DNA of 62,924 bases from Oscillospiraceae bacterium (GTDB lineage: Bacteria; Bacillota; Clostridia; Oscillospirales; Oscillospiraceae): contig CADBJU010000030.1 in NCBI GenBank assembly GCA_902795045.1, positions 1 through 62,924 of the forward strand. Direction: 5' to 3'. Position numbers and translations under genes: made by a program. The notes under the pieces are model-generated. The model was not told the origin of the DNA. It saw only the letters and a list, made by a program, of their open reading frames with translations, and did not search any database. Positions 7,084 through 15,214 of this stretch are shown piece by piece (the stretch's first letter is position 1; each line of letters opens with the position of its first letter).

Positions 7084-8277
7084 TCAGCGCAGATACTTCA
7101 GGATCAGCTGTTCCCAGGCCTCCTCGGTCTTGTATCCGCCGTCCGGCTCAGGATCCAGCAGTTTCCCTTCTCCGTCGAAGAAGTAGTTCTCCGGCCAGCC
7201 GTCGTTATCGAACTGCTTGAGCTCCGCGCAATCCATGATGACAGGGTAGGTAATCCCGACATCCTCCACGATTTCCATGGAGTCCTCGACCGTGGAATCC
7301 TCATGCCTGCAGCACAGGCCGAGGAACAGAACACCCGCGTCTTTATATTTCTCATAGAGCTTTTCCATGGACGGCAGCTCTTTCACGCAGGGGCCGCACC
7401 AGGGTTCCCAGATATTCAGGATCACCAGTCTCGCCCCCTGTATGATCGACTCGTCCACAGGCCGTCCGTATATATCGACGGTGCTGAAGCGCAGTCGGTT
7501 CATCTCCGGGTCGAGCGCAGGTGCGGATGTCTCCGGCTCGAGCGCAGGTGCGGAAGTCTGCGATTCTTCCTGATCCTCAAATGTCACGCCGGACTCCACC
7601 AGGATGGAATTCCGGAAGGTAACGTCCGGCAGTCTGCTGTCACAGGTGCCGATCTGACGAACAGCCTGATACGGTGCGCCGGTCTCAAGGAAACCGTTCT
7701 CCACAGCGTAACAAAGCCATTTTGTCTCCGGATTAAGGTAGAAGCTGACATCCCGATCCCCGAGATCATAGACAAAGACAAGGAAGCCGTTGTCTTCTTC
7801 GCTGTACTTCAGCCGCGCATTGGAAAGGTCATAACCCCAGATGCTCTCGTGCCATGAAGTATAGACATCTTCTGCCTCAATGAGCGTTACGGTGTTGCTG
7901 TCCTCGCCGGTACTGCCGTCGTAGACATAGGAATACAGCGCGCTGTACGGATAGTCTTCATAATATCTGTATTCATAGTAGTCCTCGCCGCCGTTATACT
8001 CTATGATCTGCACGCTGTAGATGGAAGCGGGCACCTCCGGCGAATAGAAATACTCGATCTGCTCGGAAATCTGGTTGCTGTGCCCCATTTCGGAAATATA
8101 CGTATCCATATTGACCCGGAGACTGCCGAACTCCGTGATATAATTCCAGATCGTCTGCTCATTCAGCAGCGCGGCAGCGTCGATTTCCGTGCTGCCCGCC
8201 GCGAAAGCGTGCGGCATAAGTACTGAGAGCATCATCACTGCCAGAAGCAGCGCCATGGTTTTTTTGATAATCTTCAT
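7084..8277 (-). CDS. secreted TlpA-like thioredoxin-fold protein
   Basis: A 397-residue protein with an N-terminal signal peptide (MKIIKKTMALLLAVMMLSVL, cleavage expected near AFA-AG). The first 240 residues match no family I recognise. Near residues 240-258 is a short duplicated linker (SAPALEPET / SAPALDPE). The C-terminal domain is TlpA/ResA-like, with the redox motif WCGPC (Cys294, Cys297) and the expected strands around it. It probably acts outside the membrane in thiol-disulphide exchange. It lies 45 nt downstream of the transglutaminase-like gene on the same strand, suggesting one transcript and perhaps shared regulation from the operator region near 10.4-10.5 kb. Confidence 0.75.
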   Translation of the reverse strand: MKIIKKTMALLLAVMMLSVLMPHAFAAGSTEIDAAALLNEQTIWNYITEFGSLRVNMDTYISEMGHSNQISEQIEYFYSPEVPASIYSVQIIEYNGGEDYYEYRYYEDYPYSALYSYVYDGSTGEDSNTVTLIEAEDVYTSWHESIWGYDLSNARLKYSEEDNGFLVFVYDLGDRDVSFYLNPETKWLCYAVENGFLETGAPYQAVRQIGTCDSRLPDVTFRNSILVESGVTFEDQEESQTSAPALEPETSAPALDPEMNRLRFSTVDIYGRPVDESIIQGARLVILNIWEPWCGPCVKELPSMEKLYEKYKDAGVLFLGLCCRHEDSTVEDSMEIVEDVGITYPVIMDCAELKQFDNDGWPENYFFDGEGKLLDPEPDGGYKTEEAWEQLILKYLR

Positions 8278-8322
8278 GTCATTTTTCTTCCATGTTCATA
8301 TTTGCGGGGTTTATCCGCAAGT

Positions 8323-10272
8323 TCATTCCGGAATAATCTGAAACCTGATACCGTGATCTGCCGCATATACATGGGCAGGACTATCTTGAAGCACGAGGAG
8401 GGTCAGATGCGGATTGTTCCTGTCGAAGGCATCCGCCGCGATGCTCGTGACGCTGCCCGGAACAAGCACCATCCACAGCCCGCTGCACTCGGCAAACGCG
8501 CCGCTCTCGATGGTCGTCGATCCCTCCGGCAAGATCACATAGCGAAGGCTTGTGTCGCCCCGGAACGCCTCTGCCTCAACCGTCTTCAGTGAGGTGGGAA
8601 GGCTGAGACTCGGAAAATCCGCCTCACAGTTGAGCTGTCCGGCGAACAGGTATCGGCCGGAGCCATCGTACTGTCCGGGAACCGGCGTAAGGCGGAGCGG
8701 GATCACCTCGCCGCTGTTTTGATAGACATATTCCTTTTCCCCGGCGAGAAGCGTGCTCAGCTTATCGGCAAGCACTGCGCCTGCGTTCAGGCGGCTGCTT
8801 CTTGTGATTTTGTTTTCAAATGTGTAGCTCTGCGGGAAAGGAACGGAAAAGCTGTAGCTGCCATCCTGCAGGGCGTCGCTTATACTTGCCTCGAGACTGT
8901 CGGCCCAGCCCTGCGCCTCGCCGTCCTGCATATAGTAGTTATAGCGGTAGCTGTTGCAGACATACTCCGAATCATAGGTGAAAGGATGATCCACGCTCAG
9001 GATCTCCTCCGGGACAAAGCAGTACTGATGATGCTCCATGCCGTATCCGTTGTCGTCCCAGGTGCAGTCCACATAGTACCATTCTCCGCCCAGCTCCACC
9101 ACATTCCATGCGTGGTCGATGTTGTTGATCCTGTCCACGCCAATCCCCGCCTCTTTCAGGAGCAGATAATAGGCCTTGGCATAGCTGTCGCAGACGCCGT
9201 AGCCGCCGCACAGCACGCCGTCCGCGTGATAGTGGCCGTATGTCTGGTCATAATCCGCGTGATATGTCAGCCAGTCGTGGAGCCACAGCGCGGTTTCATA
9301 ATCACCGGTGACTCCCTCCGCGCGGCATTGGCTGACGATATCGGACGCAACTTCGTAAACAGAGGGATACGCATCGTTAAAGGCAGAGAAGCGCACGCTA
9401 TTGTATTTTGTTTGACCGTGGCTGTCGTTCAGCCATACCCGCAGCTCATAGTGGCTGGAGGCAAGGAGCTGGTATGAGTAATCGATCTGCCTGATCCTGG
9501 CATAATCGCTTTCTCCTTTTTCTTCATCTTCCGGCCCGTATAATCTTTTGAGAACCGAACTGGACGAATACGTCGTCCCATCCTGCTGCAGGACACGAAA
9601 ATCCATATCGAGGTCAACAAGCACGATATTATACTTGTAGTATCCGTCTCCGCCCGCGAAGCCGATGCTCCAGGTAGTCTCTTCCGTGAAGAATTCGCCC
9701 GTCGGATTTGAAATATCAATCCGCAGCGGCTGAACGCCCAGGCCTTCGACAGTCAAGGGAAGCTTATAGCGGGTGCTGTGGCCGCCGCTGTCCCTTACAT
9801 CGACCCAGAGCTGATACGCTCCGTCATACTGAAAGGTAAAGCTGAAGGAATTTTTGGCGCTGTACAATTGCTGCCCTTCGGAATAGTACATCCATTTCCC
9901 GTTGATGTAAGTCGGCAGGACCATGTAGAACTGATAGGAATACGGCGCAGTGCCCCCCGCGGCCGATGCCACCCAGGTTCGTGTGACCGAGCCCTGCGGT
10001 TCCTGCTCCTGCACGGAGATGATGAGTTCTCCGGGAGCGCCTTCCTCCGGGCCGAAGAATACTTCCTCATCGCTGAGCAGAAGCTCATCTTCGACCAAAA
10101 GGATTTCTTCATCGCTCTGCCGGTCGGGAACCGGCGGCAGATTTGCTTCCGGAATACCGTCCGGCAGGACAGGCCGGGAGAAATCATCCTCAAAGGTCTG
10201 GGCTGATGCAGGCGGTGTCAGGATGCCGGCAATCAGTACGAACGCGAGAAAAAATGATAAGGCTTTTTTCAT
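8323..10272 (-). CDS. secreted transglutaminase-like protein with BspA-type C-terminus
   Basis: A 649-residue protein with signal peptide (MKKALSFFLAFVLIAGILT) and an acidic linker. Two beta-rich, Ig-like segments follow to about residue 310. The transglutaminase-like protease core carries the triad Cys361 (GVCDSYAKAY), His387 (DHAWNVV) and Asp402 (YYVDCTWDD). Residues about 540-649 form a BspA-like leucine-rich module (LPEGSTTIESGAFAECSG, VTSIAADAFD). Such proteins act on the cell surface as peptidases or crosslinkers; the substrate is unknown. The same C-terminal module occurs in the secreted proteins at 37.2 and 39.6 kb. It is transcribed divergently from the HTH-receiver gene across a region with two operator-like palindromes. 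Confidence 0.8.
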   Translation of the reverse strand: MKKALSFFLAFVLIAGILTPPASAQTFEDDFSRPVLPDGIPEANLPPVPDRQSDEEILLVEDELLLSDEEVFFGPEEGAPGELIISVQEQEPQGSVTRTWVASAAGGTAPYSYQFYMVLPTYINGKWMYYSEGQQLYSAKNSFSFTFQYDGAYQLWVDVRDSGGHSTRYKLPLTVEGLGVQPLRIDISNPTGEFFTEETTWSIGFAGGDGYYKYNIVLVDLDMDFRVLQQDGTTYSSSSVLKRLYGPEDEEKGESDYARIRQIDYSYQLLASSHYELRVWLNDSHGQTKYNSVRFSAFNDAYPSVYEVASDIVSQCRAEGVTGDYETALWLHDWLTYHADYDQTYGHYHADGVLCGGYGVCDSYAKAYYLLLKEAGIGVDRINNIDHAWNVVELGGEWYYVDCTWDDNGYGMEHHQYCFVPEEILSVDHPFTYDSEYVCNSYRYNYYMQDGEAQGWADSLEASISDALQDGSYSFSVPFPQSYTFENKITRSSRLNAGAVLADKLSTLLAGEKEYVYQNSGEVIPLRLTPVPGQYDGSGRYLFAGQLNCEADFPSLSLPTSLKTVEAEAFRGDTSLRYVILPEGSTTIESGAFAECSGLWMVLVPGSVTSIAADAFDRNNPHLTLLVLQDSPAHVYAADHGIRFQIIPE

Positions 10273-10412
10273 TGGCGTATCTCCTCTGTCAGTAAATCAT
10301 ATTCGTTATATCTCGCCGCCCTCTGCAGGAAACGAGGCAGAAATGTGCAATAATTTGCCTTAGGTCTTCTGTTCTTGATTTTACCATGCAGCGCGGAGGC
10401 ATTTCAAGCGAT

Positions 10413-10427
10413 GGCACAGAACGTGCC
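10413..10427. promoter_or_regulatory. operator-like palindrome, copy 1
   Basis: GGCAC-agaac-GTGCC. Identical half-sites recur at 10486-10500, exactly 73 bp downstream (about seven helical turns), so proteins bound at both would face the same side of the DNA. Confidence 0.5.
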
Positions 10428-10485
10428 CTTTTATTGGGAAAGCTTTAGCTGCCTTTTCCATAAAGAAAAAACCGTCGTAAAAAAG

Positions 10486-10500
10486 GGCACGAATTGTGCC
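10486..10500. promoter_or_regulatory. operator-like palindrome, copy 2
   Basis: GGCAC-gaatt-GTGCC, ending five bases before the -35 element of the plus-strand promoter. This position would suit control of the HTH-receiver operon. Confidence 0.55.
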
Positions 10501-10505
10501 ACTCC

Positions 10506-10534
10506 TTGAATTTACGTCAATGATGATATATGAT
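10506..10534 (+). promoter_or_regulatory. promoter of the HTH-receiver / kinase operon
   Basis: TTGAAT (10506-10511), 17-nt spacer, TATGAT (10529-10534), about 40 nt before the start codon at 10576. Confidence 0.6.
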
Positions 10535-10575
10535 AGTTTTGATTAATTCTATATAAACCCGGAGGAACCGCCGGC

Positions 10576-11178
10576 ATGGAAAAACCAGAGCATTTCGGAA
10601 AACGTGTTCGTGAACTGCGTATCAGACAGAATCTTACGCAGCAGCAGCTTGCCGACAAAATCTTTGTGGCCAGAAAAACCATAAGCAACTGGGAAGCCGG
10701 GATACGCGAGCCGGATGTCAGCATGATCGGTCGTGTTGCCCGCAGTCTCGGCGTTGAGGTTTCCGAGCTTTTGGATGATTCTCCCTCTGAAAGCACGCAG
10801 CCGACGATCATCATGGTGGAGGACGAACCGATTATTCTCACTGGATTTATCCACATTCTCGAGGATACGCTGCCGGATATCCAGACCTTTGGCTTTATGA
10901 CAGCGGAAGAGGCCGCCCGTTTCGCCGGCGGGACTCGCGTTGACGTCGCCTTTATGGACATTGAGCTGTGCGGAGAAAGCGGTATTGAGCTCGCCGAAGA
11001 GCTGTGCGTGCTCAACCCGCACACAAATATCATCTTTTTGACCGGCCACCCGGAGTACGCCGGGGAGGCCCTGAATCTGCACTGCAGCGGGTATATTCTG
11101 AAGCCCCTGACGCCGGAAAAGATCAAGAAGGAAATCACGCATCTGCGGTATCCTGTGAAGGGGCTGTCCATGCCATGA
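10576..11178 (+). CDS. HTH-receiver fusion response regulator
   Basis: A 200-residue protein with an unusual order: an XRE helix-turn-helix first (about residues 8-65, TQQQLADKIFVARKTISNWE), then a CheY-type receiver domain (about 76-192) and nothing after it. The receiver keeps the acidic pocket (Glu82-Asp83), phospho-acceptor Asp128 (AFMDIEL), Thr156 and Lys176. Most response regulators have the receiver first and a LytTR, OmpR or NarL output domain. Here the output must be the N-terminal HTH. A GGAGG ribosome site precedes the start. The stop overlaps the kinase start as ATGA, so the two are translationally coupled. It probably binds the palindromes at 10413-10427 and 10486-10500 (inferred). 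Confidence 0.85.
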   Translation: MEKPEHFGKRVRELRIRQNLTQQQLADKIFVARKTISNWEAGIREPDVSMIGRVARSLGVEVSELLDDSPSESTQPTIIMVEDEPIILTGFIHILEDTLPDIQTFGFMTAEEAARFAGGTRVDVAFMDIELCGESGIELAEELCVLNPHTNIIFLTGHPEYAGEALNLHCSGYILKPLTPEKIKKEITHLRYPVKGLSMP

Positions 11179-12923
11179 CAGACGGGGCAAAATTGAAAAA
11201 AGCGCTTCCGGAGCTGGCACTGGGTATCTTCCTGTTTGTCTGTCTCCTGCTTGTCGTTCTGATCCATCACAGTCCGGGCCTTGCGCGCTATGCCTATGCG
11301 CCGTATTCCTTTTATATCCTCCAGCCCGATGAGGTCAGGGAGGAGGCTGTTTCAGAGTATGCGGGGATTCGCCGCAGCTATGTATTTACTCTTCCTGAGA
11401 CGGAAAACGCCACGACCATCGGCGCACGGATTTCTTTCTATCTCCGCCACAGCTATGTCACGCTCTCCATTGACGGCTCTGAGCTGCGCTATGACAGCTC
11501 GGAACTGGATACGCCGCATATCGGACGAACACCGGGAAATTATTGGGTCACCGTCCCCGTACGTCCCAATTACGCCGGTAAAACACTGCGTATCACGCTG
11601 ACGCCCGTCTTTCAGAATGTGCGTAATGAGATCCCCACTTTCTATCTGATCGGGCATGAACAGCTCCTCACCATGCTGCTGATTCCCGAGGATGCGCTGA
11701 TGCTCAGCCTGTGTGCGGCCGCAGCCGTCACAGGGTGTTTTCTGATTCTGATGGCGTTCCTTTTACCGTTGGATCGGAGAGATCGGAAGCGGATCACCCT
11801 GCTGGGCGCCATTGCGATCACGGCGAGTCTATGGAAGCTCACCGGCTTGTCCTCGGTCGCGCTGATGCTGGATTCCTACGGGTATCATAAAGAAATCTGG
11901 TATCTCGGTGCTGTGCTGTACATTGTCACGCTGGTGCTGTCTCTCCGTTTCCTGATCCTGCTTCGGGACGACAGGAGCTTCCGGGCAGGTCTTATCTGCT
12001 ACGACGTCGCGCTGGCCGGGGCGTTCGTTCTAGTCCTTCTGCAGCTTATGAACCGCGTTGAGCTGCACAGTGTTCTTGTCACCTATGGCGTGTTTGCAGC
12101 CGTCCTGCATCTGGTCGTTCTGTTTGAGAAGAAACCCTCGCGGCAGGAACTGTTTTGGGGTCTTCCGTTCCTGGTGATGCTCGGCATGGATATGCTGCTC
12201 TTTGTCAGTTTCCATTCCATGCATAACGCGCCGTTTTTCATGCTGTGGATCATCGCGAACCTGTTTATTCAGGGCTTTGGCTTTGTGCGCAGCGCAATCC
12301 TTCGGGAGCGCCTGCTGCGCGAAAAGGAGGCGGAGCTGCGAAACGTACGGATCACCAGCCTGATGCAGCAGATCCGTCCGCATTTCATCTATAATACGCT
12401 GACGTCCATCTATGTGCTGTGCCGGGATAATCCGGTGATGGCTATGCAGGTCGTGCAGGATTTTACCGCTTATCTCCAGGCCAATTTCACCGCGATCGCC
12501 GCGACAGAGCCGATCCCCTTCCCCGAAGAGCTTCGGCATACGAAGTCTTATCTCGCAGTAGAGTCGATTCGATACGGCGACAGGCTCTCCGTTGTTTTTG
12601 ACACGAAGCATACCGCCTTCCGTCTCCCTGCACTGACGCTGCAGCCCCTTGTCGAAAACGCCGTGAAGCACAGTCTTGGACAGATCAGGGGCGAGACAGT
12701 ACAGATTACCGTTTCTACCCGCATGGAGAGCGGCTGGGCGGTCATCATCGTGAGCGATAACGGGCCGGGGCTCGCTCCGAGCAAGGACGCTTCCGAATTC
12801 CATATCGGCCTTCAGAATGTGCGGGACAGGCTGGAGATGATGAGCGGCGGCTCTATGGAGCTTCAAAGCACTCCCTCCGTCGGCACGACGGTGACCGTGC
12901 GGATTCCCCCGGCGTCAAATTGA
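11175..12923 (+). CDS. 7TMR-DISM/LytS-type sensor histidine kinase
   Basis: A 582-residue membrane sensor. One N-terminal transmembrane segment (ALGIFLFVCLLLVVLI) is followed by an external beta-rich domain of about 150 residues. Seven predicted membrane segments follow (about residues 170-370), then a His_kinase domain with phospho-acceptor His403 in QIRPHFIYNTL and a HATPase_c domain with N box (LVENAVKHS, Asn495), SDNGPGL and HIGLQNVRDRL. This is the LytS/YehU architecture, which normally pairs with LytTR regulators; here the partner is the HTH-receiver protein encoded just upstream with a 4-nt overlap. The ligand is unknown; external domains of this class often bind carbohydrates. Confidence 0.85.
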   Translation: MTDGAKLKKALPELALGIFLFVCLLLVVLIHHSPGLARYAYAPYSFYILQPDEVREEAVSEYAGIRRSYVFTLPETENATTIGARISFYLRHSYVTLSIDGSELRYDSSELDTPHIGRTPGNYWVTVPVRPNYAGKTLRITLTPVFQNVRNEIPTFYLIGHEQLLTMLLIPEDALMLSLCAAAAVTGCFLILMAFLLPLDRRDRKRITLLGAIAITASLWKLTGLSSVALMLDSYGYHKEIWYLGAVLYIVTLVLSLRFLILLRDDRSFRAGLICYDVALAGAFVLVLLQLMNRVELHSVLVTYGVFAAVLHLVVLFEKKPSRQELFWGLPFLVMLGMDMLLFVSFHSMHNAPFFMLWIIANLFIQGFGFVRSAILRERLLREKEAELRNVRITSLMQQIRPHFIYNTLTSIYVLCRDNPVMAMQVVQDFTAYLQANFTAIAATEPIPFPEELRHTKSYLAVESIRYGDRLSVVFDTKHTAFRLPALTLQPLVENAVKHSLGQIRGETVQITVSTRMESGWAVIIVSDNGPGLAPSKDASEFHIGLQNVRDRLEMMSGGSMELQSTPSVGTTVTVRIPPASN

Positions 12924-12953
12924 CCTGTAAGCATTGCGTGAAAGGAGGAAATC

Positions 12954-13490
12954 ATGAGAGCTTTGTTTTTCATTCCGGGCGTTGTTTGCCTTTTTATCGG
13001 CGTGGTTTTCATTCTGGTTTTCCGGTACCGCACCATCGCAGATGAAAAGTCGGAGCGCAGCATGATCGCGCAGGGCTGGGCAAAGCTCATCGATACTGGC
13101 AGCAGATTGGAATATGACTATAATAATCGGGCCAGAACCGTGTATTTCGGTGTTTACGAATATGACACGGCTGACGGGCAGCACATTTCTTCCGCCTCCG
13201 ACTTCGCCTATGGCAACCCGAATGGTATTCCGGGAGCACAGGGAAACATGGTGAAAATCCGCTATAATCCGAACAGCCCGACTGAATTTATTCTTTTGGA
13301 GGAGCAGGTCGTTTCCAAAGCGGTTCTGCCTTCATTCAGAAAAGTCGGAATCATCCTGTTGGTTCTCGGCATTCTCTTTACGGCGGCAGCCATCGCTGCC
13401 ATACTTGGTCTCTTTGATTCTCTTCTGGACAGCCTGATAAAACTGGAGGAAAACGGGAATTTAATCAGCTACAGCCTTGGCAGTAATTGA
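12954..13490 (+). CDS. DUF3592-type membrane protein
   Basis: A 178-residue protein with a transmembrane helix at each end (LFFIPGVVCLFIGVVFILVF and VGIILLVLGILFTAAAIAAI) and a beta-rich middle in which KIRYNPNSPTEFIL matches the DUF3592 pattern of VxYxPxxP. The function of the family is unknown. AAAGGAGG precedes the start, 30 nt after the kinase gene, so it is probably the third gene of that operon. Confidence 0.7.
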   Translation: MRALFFIPGVVCLFIGVVFILVFRYRTIADEKSERSMIAQGWAKLIDTGSRLEYDYNNRARTVYFGVYEYDTADGQHISSASDFAYGNPNGIPGAQGNMVKIRYNPNSPTEFILLEEQVVSKAVLPSFRKVGIILLVLGILFTAAAIAAILGLFDSLLDSLIKLEENGNLISYSLGSN

Positions 13491-13596
13491 AGCAGCAATG
13501 CGAAAAGTATAAAAACGTCAACGGCGATAACGGTGCTGTGAATTACAGCTTCTGCTACGTTTATAACCAAGTATACTGTATTATAAGGAGGAAAAA

Positions 13597-14406
13597 ATGA
13601 AAAAAGTACTCAGCATCCTTTTAGCCACGATCATGCTCACATCCCTTGGCATCAGCGGATACGCGGAGACAGATGACACTCTCACGACGGAGTTGATTCT
13701 GGATAGGCTGACCGAAGGAGATGAAGCGGCCGAGACGCCTTCCGATCAGGCGGCCAATGGTGCTCTTCGTCTGGCGGAGATGGTTGTCGCCCTCGATAAT
13801 CTCAACATTGAAACGCAGGGCGAAGCGGATCATCTGAACAGGATCCTTGACAAGCTCGCAGAAATCGACGTGCCGGAGGAGAGCCTTGAACACAAGCTCG
13901 CCATGGGCGCCATGAAGACCTTTGAAGCCCTGGTGATTTTCCAGCAGCAGGCTGATTCAACCGGGAAATATGAGGAGGAACTCCAGCAGATTTTTGACAG
14001 TTTCGCCGCAAATGATGAGAAGGCGGCCGACTCAAAGCAGCAAGCTGTCAACGGTCTTTACCACAGCGTACTTGCTGCATCGCTGATCGCGCGCGGATTC
14101 TGCCGAGATCAAGGCATGGCTAAACAGATCGAAGCGGAATTGAATACCTTTAATGAGGCTGACAAGTCCGTAACCGAAAGTGATGTGGACCAGCTTCTTC
14201 TCGGCTCGGAAACCTTGTTCAGGATGCTGACGGCAACTGCGTCCATGCTTGATGCAAGCGGCAGCTATTCAGACGAAATGCGGGATTTGTCAGAAAACAC
14301 ATATTCCGCCGACAGAGAAGACCCCGATCCGACGTACAGGCTCGCAAACTGGTTTTATGGATGTGTCTATATGACAGACCTGATTGCCAGAGCGATCCAG
14401 GCTTAA
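13597..14406 (+). CDS. secreted helical-repeat protein, unknown function
   Basis: A 269-residue protein with a signal peptide (MKKVLSILLATIMLTSLGIS, cleavage near GYA-ET) and an otherwise almost wholly helical, acidic sequence. Four or five related segments of about 40-45 residues are visible: each has a hydrophobic helix (ALRLAEMVVALDNL; AMKTFEALVIFQQQ; GLYHSVLAASLIAR; LFRMLTATASMLDA; WFYGCVYMTDLIAR) followed by a polar helix. I do not recognise the family. A strong AAGGAGG precedes the start. It follows the two-component operon on the same strand after 106 nt and could be a target of it. Confidence 0.65.
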   Translation: MKKVLSILLATIMLTSLGISGYAETDDTLTTELILDRLTEGDEAAETPSDQAANGALRLAEMVVALDNLNIETQGEADHLNRILDKLAEIDVPEESLEHKLAMGAMKTFEALVIFQQQADSTGKYEEELQQIFDSFAANDEKAADSKQQAVNGLYHSVLAASLIARGFCRDQGMAKQIEAELNTFNEADKSVTESDVDQLLLGSETLFRMLTATASMLDASGSYSDEMRDLSENTYSADREDPDPTYRLANWFYGCVYMTDLIARAIQA

Positions 14407-14749
14407 AGCACCTTACTAATTCTTTGTTCCTTTCTGCAATACCTAGTCACCGGAAAACCGCACTCGCGGCAGATGCCGCCTCTCATCAGGGTCTCACATC
14501 TGTCATATGCATTTCTCCGGCAAAAGCGCTCCGTGGTTCCGCTTTTGCCAAATTGATAGCATATATCTTAAGTATGGCTTCTGCATGTTTTTCTAAGAAG
14601 GCATTACAGTATGCAAATATTCTCACATTGAAAAAACATTTTTTTGAGCTGTGTTGAATTATTGTTGAATTTTCCTCAAAGGGGCAAAATTTAATTTGGG
14701 TAAAAAAATACAGAAAAAAGGCTGATTCTTAATGAATCAGTCTTTTTAG
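14407..14749. other. intergenic region before tRNA-Ser
   Basis: No gene is recognised. The only structure noted is the terminator at 14722-14748, between the secreted-protein gene and the convergent tRNA. Confidence 0.5.
14722..14748. terminator. bidirectional terminator between tRNA-Ser and upstream gene
   Basis: CTGATTC-ttaat-GAATCAG followed by T-rich sequence on the plus strand and CCTTTTTTC on the minus strand. It would end the tRNA transcript on the minus strand. Confidence 0.65.
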
Positions 14750-14840
14750 TGGCGGAGGGTGCAGGATTCGAACCCGCGTGGACATCACTGCCCTAATGGT
14801 TTTCAAGACCACCCCGTTATGACCGCTTCGGTAACCCTCC
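14750..14840 (-). tRNA. tRNA-Ser (anticodon TGA)
   Basis: On the minus strand a complete 91-nt class II tRNA: acceptor GGAGGGT pairs with ACCCTCC, discriminator G, encoded CCA (14750-14752), D arm CCGAAGCGGTC, anticodon loop CTTGAAA with TGA at 14803-14805, long variable arm, and T loop TTCGAAT. It reads UCN serine codons. Confidence 0.93.
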
Positions 14841-14900
14841 ATGTATGTTAACTCCCATGCGGGAGGTAACGACGATATGAAATTGTCTTAGATTATCTCT

Positions 14901-15083
14901 TGGACACGGCGGGGAAGACCGCCCCGTTATGTCCTGTTGCGGTGCCCGAAATCTTTTGTTCGCTGGTCGCTCACAAGATTTCGACCGCTGCCACTCCTTA
15001 TTGCTCGCTGTATCCGCCGCAGTATTGCTCGCTGTATCCGCCGCAGGCGGCGCTCGCAAACGTCCCCGCTTCGGTAACCCTCC
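14901..15083 (-). pseudogene. interrupted 5' half of a second tRNA-Ser
   Basis: On the minus strand 15083-15066 reads GGAGGGTTACCGAAGCGG, identical to the 5' 18 nt of the intact tRNA, and the flanking ACATACA is also shared. A segment of about 130 nt then intervenes. The tRNA-like sequence resumes as GGACATAACGGGGCGGTCTT (14934-14915) and is lost before the anticodon. The intervening segment holds two copies of a 24-nt repeat (15000-15047) and an inverted repeat CGAAATCTT / AAGATTTCG. It appears to be a duplicated tRNA-Ser broken by an insertion. Confidence 0.6.
15000..15047. repeat. 24-bp tandem repeat, two copies
   Basis: The unit ATTGCTCGCTGTATCCGCCG plus CAGT occurs twice in direct succession inside the sequence interrupting the tRNA-Ser fragment; the last base of the second copy differs. 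Confidence 0.7.
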
Positions 15084-15214
15084 GTGTATGTTCAGTTGTC
15101 CTGAAACTAAACGGATTTTATCACGTCGCGCCCGGCAAGTCAAGGCGTATTGACTTTTCTGCGCGGCAAGGGTAAACTTTACCTGTTATGATTGTGTGCA
15201 TAAGGAGCGGGAAC

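Larger units (their letters stand above)
10273..10575. other. divergent regulatory region
   Basis: This 303-nt gap separates the minus-strand secreted-protein genes from the plus-strand two-component operon. It contains two copies of GGCAC-N5-GTGCC, a longer inverted repeat (CGTGCCCTTTT near 10422 and AAAAAGGGCACG near 10480), and the plus-strand promoter at 10506-10534. No gene is seen. Confidence 0.6.

Noticed and set aside
6566-7186. 206-codon plus-strand frame after the HipBA-like gene
   Set aside because: It runs through a terminator, a hairpin and the CRISPR-like repeat, and its product has no domain-like pattern.
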